41,163 nucleotides of DNA from Akkermansiaceae bacterium (GCA_029252325.1 JAQXBQ010000200.1:1-41163); one strand, 5' to 3'; counted from the stretch's first letter, positions 20,839-30,725 are shown. The notes: generated by a model from the letters alone, not told the origin. Numbers and translations: made by a program.

Positions 20839-20852
20839 TTTTCAATTGAAAA
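20839..20852. promoter_or_regulatory. Perfect 14-bp palindrome TTTTCAATTGAAAA upstream of the dksA-like gene (candidate operator)
   Basis: Sequence tgTTTTCAATTGAAAAaca, about 46 bp upstream of the ATG. A function is not demonstrated. Confidence 0.4.
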
Positions 20853-21043
20853 ACAGTGAAGCCCAAAAGCATTAGTTTTGAGGGCGGCAATGGCTATTCA
20901 CTTTTGAACCTCACTGCAAGCATAATTTCCAAGATTTGGCTCAAGCTCCGAAAACACGCCTCTACAAACCACCAATCTGGCGTAGCCAAGTGCACAAAAA
21001 CAAACCACTTATAGTCTATTCAGAAGCCAAATCTGGCATACCC

Positions 21044-22015
21044 CTACCCTTGACTGGGATCTTTAAGGGCCGCCTCGTGCTTTTTTTTCTGCAACATGAT
21101 CCACGCCTTGTCAGCGTTGGATAATTTATTAAAGGATGTCACTCCTCTTTGTCCATCTGGGTCGACCAAGGTCACCTTTCCAGATTTAAAACGATACAAT
21201 TTGGCGAATGTTTTGCGGCCATCTCTGCTTTCCCATAGCCGATAACCGCGCTTTTCGTATTTATCACGCCATTCCTCGTATCCACTATCTATCATAACCA
21301 CAGCCTTAACCATTCGCGCCTGATAATATTCTCCGCCTCCTTTTTTGTATCCACGATACTTGACGTATACTTCGCCCCCTGGCTTGAGAAGCAACACCGT
21401 CGGGCATCCTTTTACTCCGTACCGCTCGATTAGTTTTTTAATGTATTTCACCTTTCGTATCCCGATGTCCTTGGATCGCTCCCTTGAAGACACCTGCTTA
21501 TCTACACGCAAGCGGACAATATGATTCGTTGCCCATTCTTCAAAACCAGGCGTCGAAAAAACATCTTCGCTCAAATGCCGGCAGGTCGGGCTGTGCATTG
21601 AATCTGTGAACCAGATCAGCAACGCCTTACCCGTTTGTCGAGACTGCTGGCTCGCCTCCTTGAAGCTTTGATGCCACGCCTTGCTTTGAGGGCTTTGCCA
21701 TAGCTGCTCCAAACCGCTATCGATGGCTTCATCTGGATTCTCTGGAGCCCATATTATATCCTCTTCTGGCGTAATGCCCTCGCCGCTTAGGCCTGCAACT
21801 GGAGCACTTCCCTCACCTATTCGCACGGCCATCGAATTCTCCACTCCCGCGATAGCCCCTCCGGCTCGCTGATAGGCACGCAAGCCGCCCTCGCCCTGCT
21901 GAGCCTGCGAGACATCAGGTGCAGAACATGACAAAAAGCTCAAGCAGCTCGCAAGAACCAACAAGACAATGACCAAACGATGATGCATCAGGCTCATAGT
22001 TTCGCTAATGATCAT
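21044..22015 (-). CDS. Putative lipoprotein with thioredoxin-like domain and C-terminal SHD1-like domain
   Basis: Lipobox-like LVLASCLSFLSCS; thioredoxin-like KALLIWFTDSMHSPTCRHLSEDVFSTPGFEEW...VKGCPTVLLLKPGG; C-term YRLWESRDGRKTFAKLYRFKSGKVTLVDPDGQRGVTSFNKLSNADKAWIM resembles SLA1 homology domain 1. Confidence 0.75.
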   Translation of the reverse strand: MIISETMSLMHHRLVIVLLVLASCLSFLSCSAPDVSQAQQGEGGLRAYQRAGGAIAGVENSMAVRIGEGSAPVAGLSGEGITPEEDIIWAPENPDEAIDSGLEQLWQSPQSKAWHQSFKEASQQSRQTGKALLIWFTDSMHSPTCRHLSEDVFSTPGFEEWATNHIVRLRVDKQVSSRERSKDIGIRKVKYIKKLIERYGVKGCPTVLLLKPGGEVYVKYRGYKKGGGEYYQARMVKAVVMIDSGYEEWRDKYEKRGYRLWESRDGRKTFAKLYRFKSGKVTLVDPDGQRGVTSFNKLSNADKAWIMLQKKKHEAALKDPSQG

Positions 22016-22161
22016 TGTAATGGCAACCGGTAAGTTCGATGATGCATTAATAATGAGGTCATTTTTCCTGTGGCCGGTGTGAGTTACCTCTCAATCGACT
22101 AAAATCGATGTGCTACCTTGACACTTGCCTCATCTTTGAGTGAGCATGGCCCTCCCTCACA

Positions 22162-22719
22162 ATGGAAAATACGCCCAATTTACCGATCAAGCTTCAAAGT
22201 CAGCTGTTACTAGCTGACCCCTCTCTTCGTGATGGTTTTTTTAATAAAAGCGTTATTTTCCTGACCGACCATAACCACGAGGATGGCGCACACGGTCTCA
22301 TTCTCAATCACCCCACAGGGCAAACCGTCGGCGATTTACTCAGCTCCGATGAATTTAGAGATCTTGCCAATATCCCGATACACCTTGGAGGTCCGGTAGG
22401 CCAAGAGCATTTGACCTTTGCCGCATTCTGGACGGATCATAATGACGAACTTCAATTCACAACTCGGATCAGTGCTGCTGACGCCGTCAAGCGATCTCAC
22501 CAGCCAGGTGCTCTCATCAGAGCATTTGCAGGACATTCGGCATGGGAGCCCGCTCAGCTTGAATCAGAACTAAAGAAACAATCATGGATACTTACACTCC
22601 CAACGAACAAAATTCTTAAGAGTCATCATACCGAAGAATTGTGGTCGGATTTATTGAGAAACATTTCGCCTTACCACAAAATATTGGCTGAAGCACCCGA
22701 TGACATCTACTTGAACTAG
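22162..22719 (+). CDS. yqgE: YqgE/AlgH family protein
   Basis: QLLLADPSLRDGFFNKSVIFLTDHNHEDGAHGLILNHPTGQTVGDLL; HLGGPVGQEHLTFAAF; FAGHSAWEPAQLESEL. Confidence 0.93.
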   Translation: MENTPNLPIKLQSQLLLADPSLRDGFFNKSVIFLTDHNHEDGAHGLILNHPTGQTVGDLLSSDEFRDLANIPIHLGGPVGQEHLTFAAFWTDHNDELQFTTRISAADAVKRSHQPGALIRAFAGHSAWEPAQLESELKKQSWILTLPTNKILKSHHTEELWSDLLRNISPYHKILAEAPDDIYLN

Positions 22720-22729
22720 ATTAAGTTCG

Positions 22730-24235
22730 TTAATACCTACGCCATAGCGAGGGCATGAAAAGTACGAGCACCGCATAGAGCTCAAGACGACCCAAAATCA
22801 TAAGTAGAGACAGGAAAACTTTAGTAACTGGTAGTAAATGTGAGTAATTGCCGGTTGGGCCAACCTCTCCGAATCCTGGGCCAGTATTAGTAAAGGTAGC
22901 TAAAACACAGCCGAAAACAGTCTCAAAACCGATGCCATTGACTGACTCAAACAAAGCTACAATGAAGCAAGAAATAATAATAATAAACGCATAGAGCGCC
23001 ACAAAGCCAACAGCTTGCGCCCTCTCTGAATCCCCCGTGGCATTACCATTCACATGCATACGAAAGACCTGATTAGGGCGGAAAGCCTTTACGATTTCAA
23101 GTCTCGCCGTTTTAAGAAACACAATAAGACGGCTCACCTTCATTCCTCCAGCAGTTGATCCAGAGCACCCGCCTACACACATCATTACAGCTATCAGCAT
23201 GACGGCGAATACAGGCCACTTCGTGTAATCCACTGTCGCATACCCAGTCGTTGACCCCAGTGAGGCTAGGGTGAAAAAACAATGCCTCAGAGAAGTCCAA
23301 AAACCATCGTAGTGTGAACCAGACAAACCGATTGTCAGCGTTACCACTGCCAAAATACATATCATCACAAAGAGCTTACCCTCCTCTTCATCTCTAAGCC
23401 GCTTCCATCGTTTTCTCAGAATAACTGCCCAGAGCACAAAATTAATACTGCATAAAATCATAAACAAGCCCAGCCACAGCTCGATAAGCCAGCCATTACC
23501 CCAATCCATGTAATGCCCTATACTGTCGTTATGCGGACTGAACCCAGCCGTTGAAACTACAGTGAAAGTGTGAGCAATGGCGTTGTAGGTTGTCAGCCCC
23601 AAAGCCTTGAGCCCAGCGAAGCAAACAACCGTGATACAAACATAGATTTTCCACAGAAGCATGGCTGTATCACGAATACGCGCCGTACTTGACTCTCCCG
23701 TCTGGAAGGACGATTCATTGCAGAAGAGCGACTTCGAACCGAGTCCAAGGTAAGAAAGTAGCGCTACGAATAAAACCAATATGCCCATACCCCCCAACCA
23801 CTGTGTTACAGCTCGCCACATCAGTATACCACGAGGCCATGACTCAATGTCACCACCAGCAGCTGCATCTGAGCCCATCACCGTAGAGCCTGTAGTGGTA
23901 AAACCGGACACAGATTCAAAAAATGCATCAGCCAGATCTAATTTCGGCTCTCCCAGCAAATAAGGTAGGCTGCCAACCGTTCCGCATAGTAACCATCCCA
24001 AGCCAACGACGACAATCCCCTCTCGACGTGGCACTCGCTCGATCTTACCGATACAGCAAAGCATCAAGACAGCTCCGAACGCAGCCACAATTACTGCAGA
24101 TAGAAACAATGAACTTGCTGCAGACCCGCTACCGTCAGCGACATCAAACTGCGCGAATACGCCACAAGCTGCCATCGCAATACTCACGAGTAAGAGTAGG
24201 GCTCCAAGAAATTTAGCTAGAATACGGAAGTTCAT
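22730..24235 (-). CDS. trkH: TrkH-family potassium uptake membrane protein
   Basis: SVSGFTTTGSTVM, VVSTAGFSPHNDS, FTLASLGSTTGYATVDYTKWP, CVGGCSGSTAGGMKVSR, ATFTNTGPGFGEVGPTGNYSHL. Confidence 0.95.
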   Translation of the reverse strand: MNFRILAKFLGALLLLVSIAMAACGVFAQFDVADGSGSAASSLFLSAVIVAAFGAVLMLCCIGKIERVPRREGIVVVGLGWLLCGTVGSLPYLLGEPKLDLADAFFESVSGFTTTGSTVMGSDAAAGGDIESWPRGILMWRAVTQWLGGMGILVLFVALLSYLGLGSKSLFCNESSFQTGESSTARIRDTAMLLWKIYVCITVVCFAGLKALGLTTYNAIAHTFTVVSTAGFSPHNDSIGHYMDWGNGWLIELWLGLFMILCSINFVLWAVILRKRWKRLRDEEEGKLFVMICILAVVTLTIGLSGSHYDGFWTSLRHCFFTLASLGSTTGYATVDYTKWPVFAVMLIAVMMCVGGCSGSTAGGMKVSRLIVFLKTARLEIVKAFRPNQVFRMHVNGNATGDSERAQAVGFVALYAFIIIISCFIVALFESVNGIGFETVFGCVLATFTNTGPGFGEVGPTGNYSHLLPVTKVFLSLLMILGRLELYAVLVLFMPSLWRRY

Positions 24236-24270
24236 GATTTCAATGTAACAAACCAGAAATCGCGGGTCAG

Positions 24271-25617
24271 TTATCTGACCAGCTTGAGAAATTTACGACG
24301 AACTTTAGGCACCACCATTGCATAGATCGTATCGCCGGGTTCTAGGACATCCTCCGGACCAGGAACAATTGCATGCAAACCTCTCATTCTGGCCACCAAG
24401 ACACAACCTTCAGGCCAATCAATCTCAGAAACCATGTGCTCTGTCGCAATAGAGGCTTTAGCGACTTGCGTCTCGATCACTTCCCCCACCCCAATTTTTT
24501 TAACGGTGTGAAACCGATCGGAGGTGAGAAATCTTTCCAGCTCACGAAGGGTTGCTTCGCGTGGACTCACAGCTGCAAGAACACCAAAATGTCGGCCACT
24601 AACACCTATCGCTTGGGCATAATCCGCACGATGAATGAGGGTCAGACAATTCTTGGCCCCGAGATTATTGGCCTGCAAACAGGTCATGACGTTATCCTCA
24701 TCACTACCGCTGGTTGAGATAAAGAAATCAGCATCACCCACCTGTTCCTCTTCTAGCTCAGAAAGCACTGTGCCATCCGTATTGATGACCGTGGTGTTTG
24801 AGAGCAAGCCCGTGAGCTCTTGTGCTCGTGCCTTGTCCTTTTCAATGATGCGAACTTTGCACTGAAAGCTCTCCAGCATTTGCGCCAAAGAGAAACCATA
24901 CTCACCCCCACTGAAAATCACTACTCGTATTTCATCCACTTTCGCTTTTCCTTTTTGCAAGCGTGTTGACAATTTCCTGAGTTTGTTCGGATCTCCGAAA
25001 ATGGTAACCACATCTCCAGCGCACAATGCATCCTCGGCAGAGGGCACGAAATGGTCTCCTCCTCGGGTAATACTTGCAACACGAGTTCTCTCTGGAGCCT
25101 TCAAATCAATCAGACGCTTTCCTACTGCGTCGCTTTCCTCACTGACACGCAGTTGCTGGAGCTCAATACGACCGCGGGCAATCTCCTCTACCATGAGTGA
25201 ATCAGGGTTTCGCACGAACTTGGAAAGCTCAATGGCGCTCAGACGCTCGGAGCTAAATACATGATCAATGCCAAAGTGACCCCGATAATCAAACAACCAC
25301 TCCTCCCGTTGCTGCGCGGGACTAACACGGGCAATTACTTTCTCCGCATTCAATTTTTTCGCCATGGATGCCGACATCACATTGATGGTGCTCTCGCTAG
25401 TGACCGCCAAAAAAAGCTCACATTCAGAAACTCCTGCTTCAAGCAGAGTATTAGCACTAGCACCGCTTCCGGTGATGACCCTGCCATCAATCTGCGACTC
25501 AAGCTCCGTCGCCACCAAGGCATCAAACTCGACTACAACAATGCTGTGAGCCTCACGGGATAAGGATATAGCTAGGTGACGTCCAATCTCTCCAGCTCCT
25601 ACAATGATAATTTTCAT
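24271..25617 (-). CDS. trkA: Trk potassium transport regulatory NAD-binding protein TrkA
   Basis: Two RCK units (MKIIIVGAGEIGRHLAISLSREAHSIVVVE...; RVVIFSGGEYGFSLAQMLE...). Track start is 25671; ATG at 25615-25617 preferred. Confidence 0.93.
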   Translation of the reverse strand: MKIIIVGAGEIGRHLAISLSREAHSIVVVEFDALVATELESQIDGRVITGSGASANTLLEAGVSECELFLAVTSESTINVMSASMAKKLNAEKVIARVSPAQQREEWLFDYRGHFGIDHVFSSERLSAIELSKFVRNPDSLMVEEIARGRIELQQLRVSEESDAVGKRLIDLKAPERTRVASITRGGDHFVPSAEDALCAGDVVTIFGDPNKLRKLSTRLQKGKAKVDEIRVVIFSGGEYGFSLAQMLESFQCKVRIIEKDKARAQELTGLLSNTTVINTDGTVLSELEEEQVGDADFFISTSGSDEDNVMTCLQANNLGAKNCLTLIHRADYAQAIGVSGRHFGVLAAVSPREATLRELERFLTSDRFHTVKKIGVGEVIETQVAKASIATEHMVSEIDWPEGCVLVARMRGLHAIVPGPEDVLEPGDTIYAMVVPKVRRKFLKLVR

Positions 25618-25782
25618 AGTTGCAGCCTCCTGCCGCGAGAGGGTGTTGCCATTTTTGGAGTGGAAAAGCAAGGACAGAAGGCGAAAGGCATCTCGCTCAA
25701 CAAATAAAGGATAGAACAGTAAAACAGCTTGCCCAGCACACCAATAGAGCCATAATCCCGCGCATTCAAAAGTAGAATCACC

Positions 25783-26712
25783 ATGGAAAACGTCATTATT
25801 ATAGGAACAGGCCCAGCCGGCTACACCGCAGCTATCTATGCCTCACGCGCAGATCTCAACCCTCTCATTCTTACTGGAACCCAGCCTGGAGGCCAACTGA
25901 CGACGACGACAGATGTCGAGAATTTCCCCGGCTTTCCAGAAGGCATTACCGGTCCGGAATTGATGGTCAGCATGCAGCAGCAAGCAGAGCGATTCGGTAC
26001 GAGAGTGGAGTTTGGACGGGTTGAGTCAGTCGATAAAAATGCAGACGGCACCTTCACCCTCAAAGTTGGCGAAAAAGAGATCCAAACCAAATCCGTCATC
26101 ATATGTTCGGGGGCATCAGCCCGTTACCTTGGTCTCCCAGGCGAGGATGAGCTCACCAAGGGAGGGCACGGACTTACAGCATGTGCAACCTGTGACGGCG
26201 CCTTTTACCGAGATGTTCCAGTTTGCGTCATAGGCGGTGGCGACTCCGCATGTGAAGAAGCCACTTTCCTCACTAAATTTGCCAGCAAGGTTTACCTCAT
26301 ACACCGTCGCGAAGAGCTCAGAGCATCTAAAATCATGGCTCAGCGTGCACTCGATAACGAAAAAATTGAACCTATTTGGAATTCAACCATCAAGGAATAT
26401 ATTACCAATGACAAAGGGGATATTCAAGCTGTACTCCTAGAAAACACGCAAGACGGCTCAACTTCCGAACTAGTCGTCGAAGGTGTATTTATGGCTATTG
26501 GCCACACACCCAACAGCAGCTTCCTTAACGGCCTCGTTGAAACCGACGACCAAGGTTACATTCTTCAAAAACATGGCACACTCACAAGTGTTGAGGGCAT
26601 ATATGCCGCTGGGGACATCTCAGACACAGAATACCGCCAAGCAATCACTGCTGCTGGACAAGGTTGTGCTGCAGCTATCGAAGTTGAGCGGTGGCTCGCT
26701 GACCAAGCATAG
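25783..26712 (+). CDS. trxB: Thioredoxin-disulfide reductase
   Basis: VIIIGTGPAGYTAAIYASRADLNPLILTGTQPGGQLTTTTDVENFPGFPEGI; CATCDGAFYRDVPVCVIGGGDSACEEA; IYAAGDISDTEYRQAITAAGQGC. Confidence 0.97.
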   Translation: MENVIIIGTGPAGYTAAIYASRADLNPLILTGTQPGGQLTTTTDVENFPGFPEGITGPELMVSMQQQAERFGTRVEFGRVESVDKNADGTFTLKVGEKEIQTKSVIICSGASARYLGLPGEDELTKGGHGLTACATCDGAFYRDVPVCVIGGGDSACEEATFLTKFASKVYLIHRREELRASKIMAQRALDNEKIEPIWNSTIKEYITNDKGDIQAVLLENTQDGSTSELVVEGVFMAIGHTPNSSFLNGLVETDDQGYILQKHGTLTSVEGIYAAGDISDTEYRQAITAAGQGCAAAIEVERWLADQA

Positions 26713-26811
26713 TCAAAGCCCATCAGGGCGCTTACAGGGTTAGCATTGCTCGAATACACATTGTCTCCCAGCTGCCCATCCCACCCAAGCAAGCAATTAG
26801 AACCTATTTGA

Positions 26812-27558
26812 ATGACGAATAATCGCTCAGACAGGTTTTTATTCCTGCTCTTATTGTTTTGTTTCTGTGTCTCAGCGCGAGCAGACACGGTTGACAGCGA
26901 GCCTGGACCAACAGTGGATCAACCTCTCGTTAAGAAAATTTCGCCTCACCTCTTTAAAATAGGGCTCATCTCATTCAATAAAGAGACTCGAGAAATTCAC
27001 ATACCTGCTCAGACAAATATCACCAAACCCGAGATAGTGATCGAATACTTACTGGTGCACTTTAACGGCGAAAAAATTCACGAATCGCTACTTACCACTG
27101 AGGCTAAACCAACCAATATCAATATTGCGCTCAAGCTACTCAACTACAAAGAATCTCAGGAATTATTCCGTATCCCTAATCCAAATGGCACCTTGAGTGA
27201 TAAATATCCAATCGTATCGGAGGAGGTCAAAAAAGCTGCGCGTTTTAAAATATTGATCACCTGGAAAGATAATGAGTTAACAAAAACTATTCCTATTACA
27301 GATTGGATTTATAACGAAAGCACTCAGAAAAACATGAAGCACACACCATGGATTTACAACGGGTCTTTCATCCATGAAAAATCATTCAACGCCAAACTGA
27401 CAGGCAGTATCGTCGCTATCTATAACAACATTGGCGCAATTGCTAATTACTCGGGTGATGACCGAAATGATGACAGCTTGTGGTCGCCATCTAAAAACAC
27501 TCCCGATGAGGGAACTCCCATTAAGGTCACCTTGCAACCATGGGTCAACGTGCCATAA
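26812..27558 (+). CDS. Secreted protein with YdjY-like domain
   Basis: Signal peptide FLFLLLLFCFCVSARA; IVIEYLLVHFNGEKIHESLLTTEAKPTNINIALKLLNYKE matches the remembered YdjY-domain pattern. Confidence 0.65.
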   Translation: MTNNRSDRFLFLLLLFCFCVSARADTVDSEPGPTVDQPLVKKISPHLFKIGLISFNKETREIHIPAQTNITKPEIVIEYLLVHFNGEKIHESLLTTEAKPTNINIALKLLNYKESQELFRIPNPNGTLSDKYPIVSEEVKKAARFKILITWKDNELTKTIPITDWIYNESTQKNMKHTPWIYNGSFIHEKSFNAKLTGSIVAIYNNIGAIANYSGDDRNDDSLWSPSKNTPDEGTPIKVTLQPWVNVP

Positions 27559-27584
27559 TGTATTGAGTCATTACTAATATTATA

Positions 27585-28739
27585 ATGAAATTTCTATACA
27601 CGATCTTTGCATTTAGTCTTCTTACTGTCTTCTCTATTAACGCGCAAAACAAACAAAAGGACTACCTTTCGGTCAAACTTGAGATTACCCGCGCGATCGA
27701 GAGGGGTAATGCCTTTCTTCAATCTCAACAAAATAAAGACGGCTTCTGGGGTGATGCCAAATACCCCGCCTACACAGCCTTAGCACTCACCGCAGCAATG
27801 AGATCACCGTCGTATGAAAAAATTGATTACATTGATAAAGCATACACTTGGCTAAAAAAACAACAAAAAGACGACGGAGGAATATATGGCAAAGGGCTTG
27901 GCACCTACAACACCGCTACATCCATTGTTGCCCTCGTCTCAGCTGATGACCCCTCTTACCACTCAATGATTTTGAAAGCTCGCAGGTTCCTTATCAACCA
28001 ACAAACTGATTGGGACAACAAAGGCGTGGCTGATAATAAATACGACGGTGGAATTGGCTACGGTGGATCCTACCAGCACTCGGACCTATCCAACACCTAC
28101 CTCTCAATTGAGGCTCTCAAACTATCTCGTCATATCGCTCAAGACGATGCCTCGGGCAAGCAACCTGAACTCAACTGGGAAGCTGCCATTCAGTTCATAT
28201 CTCGCACCCAAAACCTAGAGGAAACCAATGACCTACCCAACACAGGCAACGACGGTTCCTTCAACTACTTTCCAGGCAATTCTAAAGCCGGCCTGCGCAC
28301 CAATATTGACGGAGCTGAGGTTTTGCGTGGCTATGGGTCGATGTCATACGCTGCACTGCTTTCGATGATCTATGCCGAACTGGACGAAACCGATATCCGT
28401 GTCGTAGCTGTCAAAGCTTGGCTCTCCGAAAACTTCACCGTCAAAGAGAATCCTGGCCTAGCTACCAAAGAGAACCCGAACCTTGGTCAACAAGGACTTT
28501 TCTACTACTACCACACCATGGCCAAAGGCCTAGCCGCGGCTAACGTAGATATGCTGAGTTCTAAAGGCGGCAGGGAAATCGATTGGCGCAACGAACTCTC
28601 CAATGCCCTGCTATCAACTCAGGCATCTAATGGCTCATGGGTAAACAAGAATTCCCGCTGGTGGGAAAGCGATCCTGTACTTGTGACCGCTTATGCCGTA
28701 TTGGCTCTGGAGCAAATCTACGACTCCATCCCTGATTAA
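27585..28739 (+). CDS. Exported prenyltransferase/squalene-cyclase-like repeat (alpha/alpha-toroid) protein
   Basis: Signal peptide MKFLYTIFAFSLLTVFSINA; repeats such as QSQQNKDGFWGDAKYPAYTALALTAAM, KKQQKDDGGIYGKGLGTYNTATSIVAL, QASNGSWVNKNSRWWESDPVLVTAYAVLAL. Confidence 0.85.
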   Translation: MKFLYTIFAFSLLTVFSINAQNKQKDYLSVKLEITRAIERGNAFLQSQQNKDGFWGDAKYPAYTALALTAAMRSPSYEKIDYIDKAYTWLKKQQKDDGGIYGKGLGTYNTATSIVALVSADDPSYHSMILKARRFLINQQTDWDNKGVADNKYDGGIGYGGSYQHSDLSNTYLSIEALKLSRHIAQDDASGKQPELNWEAAIQFISRTQNLEETNDLPNTGNDGSFNYFPGNSKAGLRTNIDGAEVLRGYGSMSYAALLSMIYAELDETDIRVVAVKAWLSENFTVKENPGLATKENPNLGQQGLFYYYHTMAKGLAAANVDMLSSKGGREIDWRNELSNALLSTQASNGSWVNKNSRWWESDPVLVTAYAVLALEQIYDSIPD

Positions 28740-28982
28740 TGGATAACCTGTTACTCTCAGTCGCAACATCACCTTACAATCGACCGTTAATGGCCGATCA
28801 AAACCATACTTTTCATCGTCATGTGTCTTGCCACTTGACCCAGGGGTTGCAAAATGTTGTAGTAATGTATTCAACATTATAAATGTGTGCATAAACCAAT
28901 TTAAATTGGGCAGTTTTGAACTGCTCGCCAATGCACCCACTTCCAATCTAGACAACTATAAATCGACGAAGTCGAAAGCGCT

Positions 28983-29606
28983 ATGATATCCGAGGAACTC
29001 CCAGAACATCAAATATTCCACATCCTCAAGCAGGGAGAAGAGGCGCCTATTGGACCATACAGTCAAATTCAAATAGGCCAACTTCTCAACGCAGGCCAGA
29101 TTGAGGCATCCGACTACGTTTATTATCCTGAGTTAAGTGGATGGGAGACACTCTCAGGTGTTTTTGAGTTGCACCAGAAACTGAGCGGTTTTGGTGATGA
29201 TGGCCAAGAACCACATATTGTTGACCAGAGTTTTGCCCTTGTGGAGTCACTAGCTGAACCTGATGAAAAAATCTATTATGTTGCTGTGCAGCATATTCCA
29301 TTGTTAAAGGTAACGGCTGCCGTCAAACTCACTGGGCCGAAGTCGATCGTCTTAACCGACCGTCGAATCTACGTGCTCACACCCAAATTAATAGGCAACA
29401 CTGAGCTCAACCAGTATCATCACAAGCAGATCGATAGAGTGATGAAAAGAGTCTCCCCTGATGAGCAAGAGGGCGCGTTCATCATCGCACTACAATCCGG
29501 AGATTGGGTCGAAACTACCAAGATTCCTAAGTCCCAGCTCGAGCGTCTTGAACAAATCGCCCGTGAATTACTGGAACACCAAGATCAAGAGGAGCCCGTC
29601 AACTAA
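28983..29606 (+). CDS. GYF_2-like domain protein with C-terminal PH-like region
   Basis: N-term FHILKQGEEAPIGPYSQIQIGQLLNAGQIEASDYVYYPELSGWETLSGV (GYF_2 pattern); C-term KLTGPKSIVLTDRRIYVLTPK (bacterial PH-like pattern). Confidence 0.7.
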   Translation: MISEELPEHQIFHILKQGEEAPIGPYSQIQIGQLLNAGQIEASDYVYYPELSGWETLSGVFELHQKLSGFGDDGQEPHIVDQSFALVESLAEPDEKIYYVAVQHIPLLKVTAAVKLTGPKSIVLTDRRIYVLTPKLIGNTELNQYHHKQIDRVMKRVSPDEQEGAFIIALQSGDWVETTKIPKSQLERLEQIARELLEHQDQEEPVN

Positions 29607-29669
29607 TTCAATCGCTCACACCAAGCTCTGCCCCTGCATCCTACCGAAGCCCCCTGTCTGGCTAATGAA

Positions 29670-30725
29670 TTAAGTTTGATCTTTCCTGTATCCTACCCGT
29701 GTGTCGAGCTCTTCGCGTAATGCATCGATGCCCTCGCCGGTATCAGCAGAAATAGGTATGATCGTCTGTTTTGGGAAGCGAGCTCGGAAATGCGCTAGGT
29801 TTTCTTCGGCTCCATCGAGGTCCATTTTGTTCGCAACAATGATCCACTCGAACTTGGATAAGTCCTCATCATAGAGCTTGATTTCTGTTCTGAGTGTCTG
29901 CAGGTCTTCAATCGGATCACGCATTTCACTTCCCGCCATGTCGATGACGAAGAGCAGTATCTTACAACGCGTAATGTGACGCAAAAACTCGTGACCTAAA
30001 CCACGATTATCATGCGCCCCTTCAATGAGCCCAGGAATATCCGCTACAGTGCAGCGACGATACTTGGGAAATTCGACCACTCCCACCATCGGATTGAGGG
30101 TCGTGAAAGGATAATTGCCGATTTTAGGCGTAGCGTGTGACAATTGATTGACGAGAGTTGATTTGCCCGCATTGGGAAACCCGACCATACCAGCATCGGC
30201 AATACGCCTCAGTTCAAGGTAGAATACCCCATAATCTGCTTCTGTGCCCAAGGTGTGTTCCTCTGGAGCCTGATTGGTCGATGTTTTGTAATGCCAGTTA
30301 CCCTTCCCCCCTGTACCTCCTGCACAAAGAACAAATTCATCACCATACTCGGTAAGATCAACGATAGGCTCCAAGTCGACCCCTTGTTCGCTGCGCTCAA
30401 GCTCTACCGCCTCAGATACGGTAGTGGCGTTACTACGATACACCACTGTTCCTGGGGGCACTTTACCTATTTTGTCCCTTGAGCTTTTGCCGTGCTTTCG
30501 GTTGCCTCCACCGTGTTCACCTCGCTTAGCCACAAGCTTAGGGTCGTAGGAATAAGCCTTGAGGTTATCCACAGCTGGATCAACGCGAAGTATCACTGAG
30601 CCACCGTTACCACCGTCACCGCCATCAGGGCCGCCTTTGGGACGGAATTTCTCACGTCTAAAGTGCACAACCCCGTTGCCGCCGTCACCGGCTTCGGCAT
30701 AAATTCTAATATGATCGATAAACAT
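29670..30725 (-). CDS. obgE: GTPase Obg/CgtA
   Basis: MFIDHIRIYAEAGDGGNGVVHFRREKFRPKGGPDGGDGGNGGSV; VGFPNAGKSTLVNQLSHATPKIGNYPFTTLNPMVG; ADIPGLIEGAHDNRGLGHEFLRH. Confidence 0.97.
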   Translation of the reverse strand: MFIDHIRIYAEAGDGGNGVVHFRREKFRPKGGPDGGDGGNGGSVILRVDPAVDNLKAYSYDPKLVAKRGEHGGGNRKHGKSSRDKIGKVPPGTVVYRSNATTVSEAVELERSEQGVDLEPIVDLTEYGDEFVLCAGGTGGKGNWHYKTSTNQAPEEHTLGTEADYGVFYLELRRIADAGMVGFPNAGKSTLVNQLSHATPKIGNYPFTTLNPMVGVVEFPKYRRCTVADIPGLIEGAHDNRGLGHEFLRHITRCKILLFVIDMAGSEMRDPIEDLQTLRTEIKLYDEDLSKFEWIIVANKMDLDGAEENLAHFRARFPKQTIIPISADTGEGIDALREELDTRVGYRKDQT

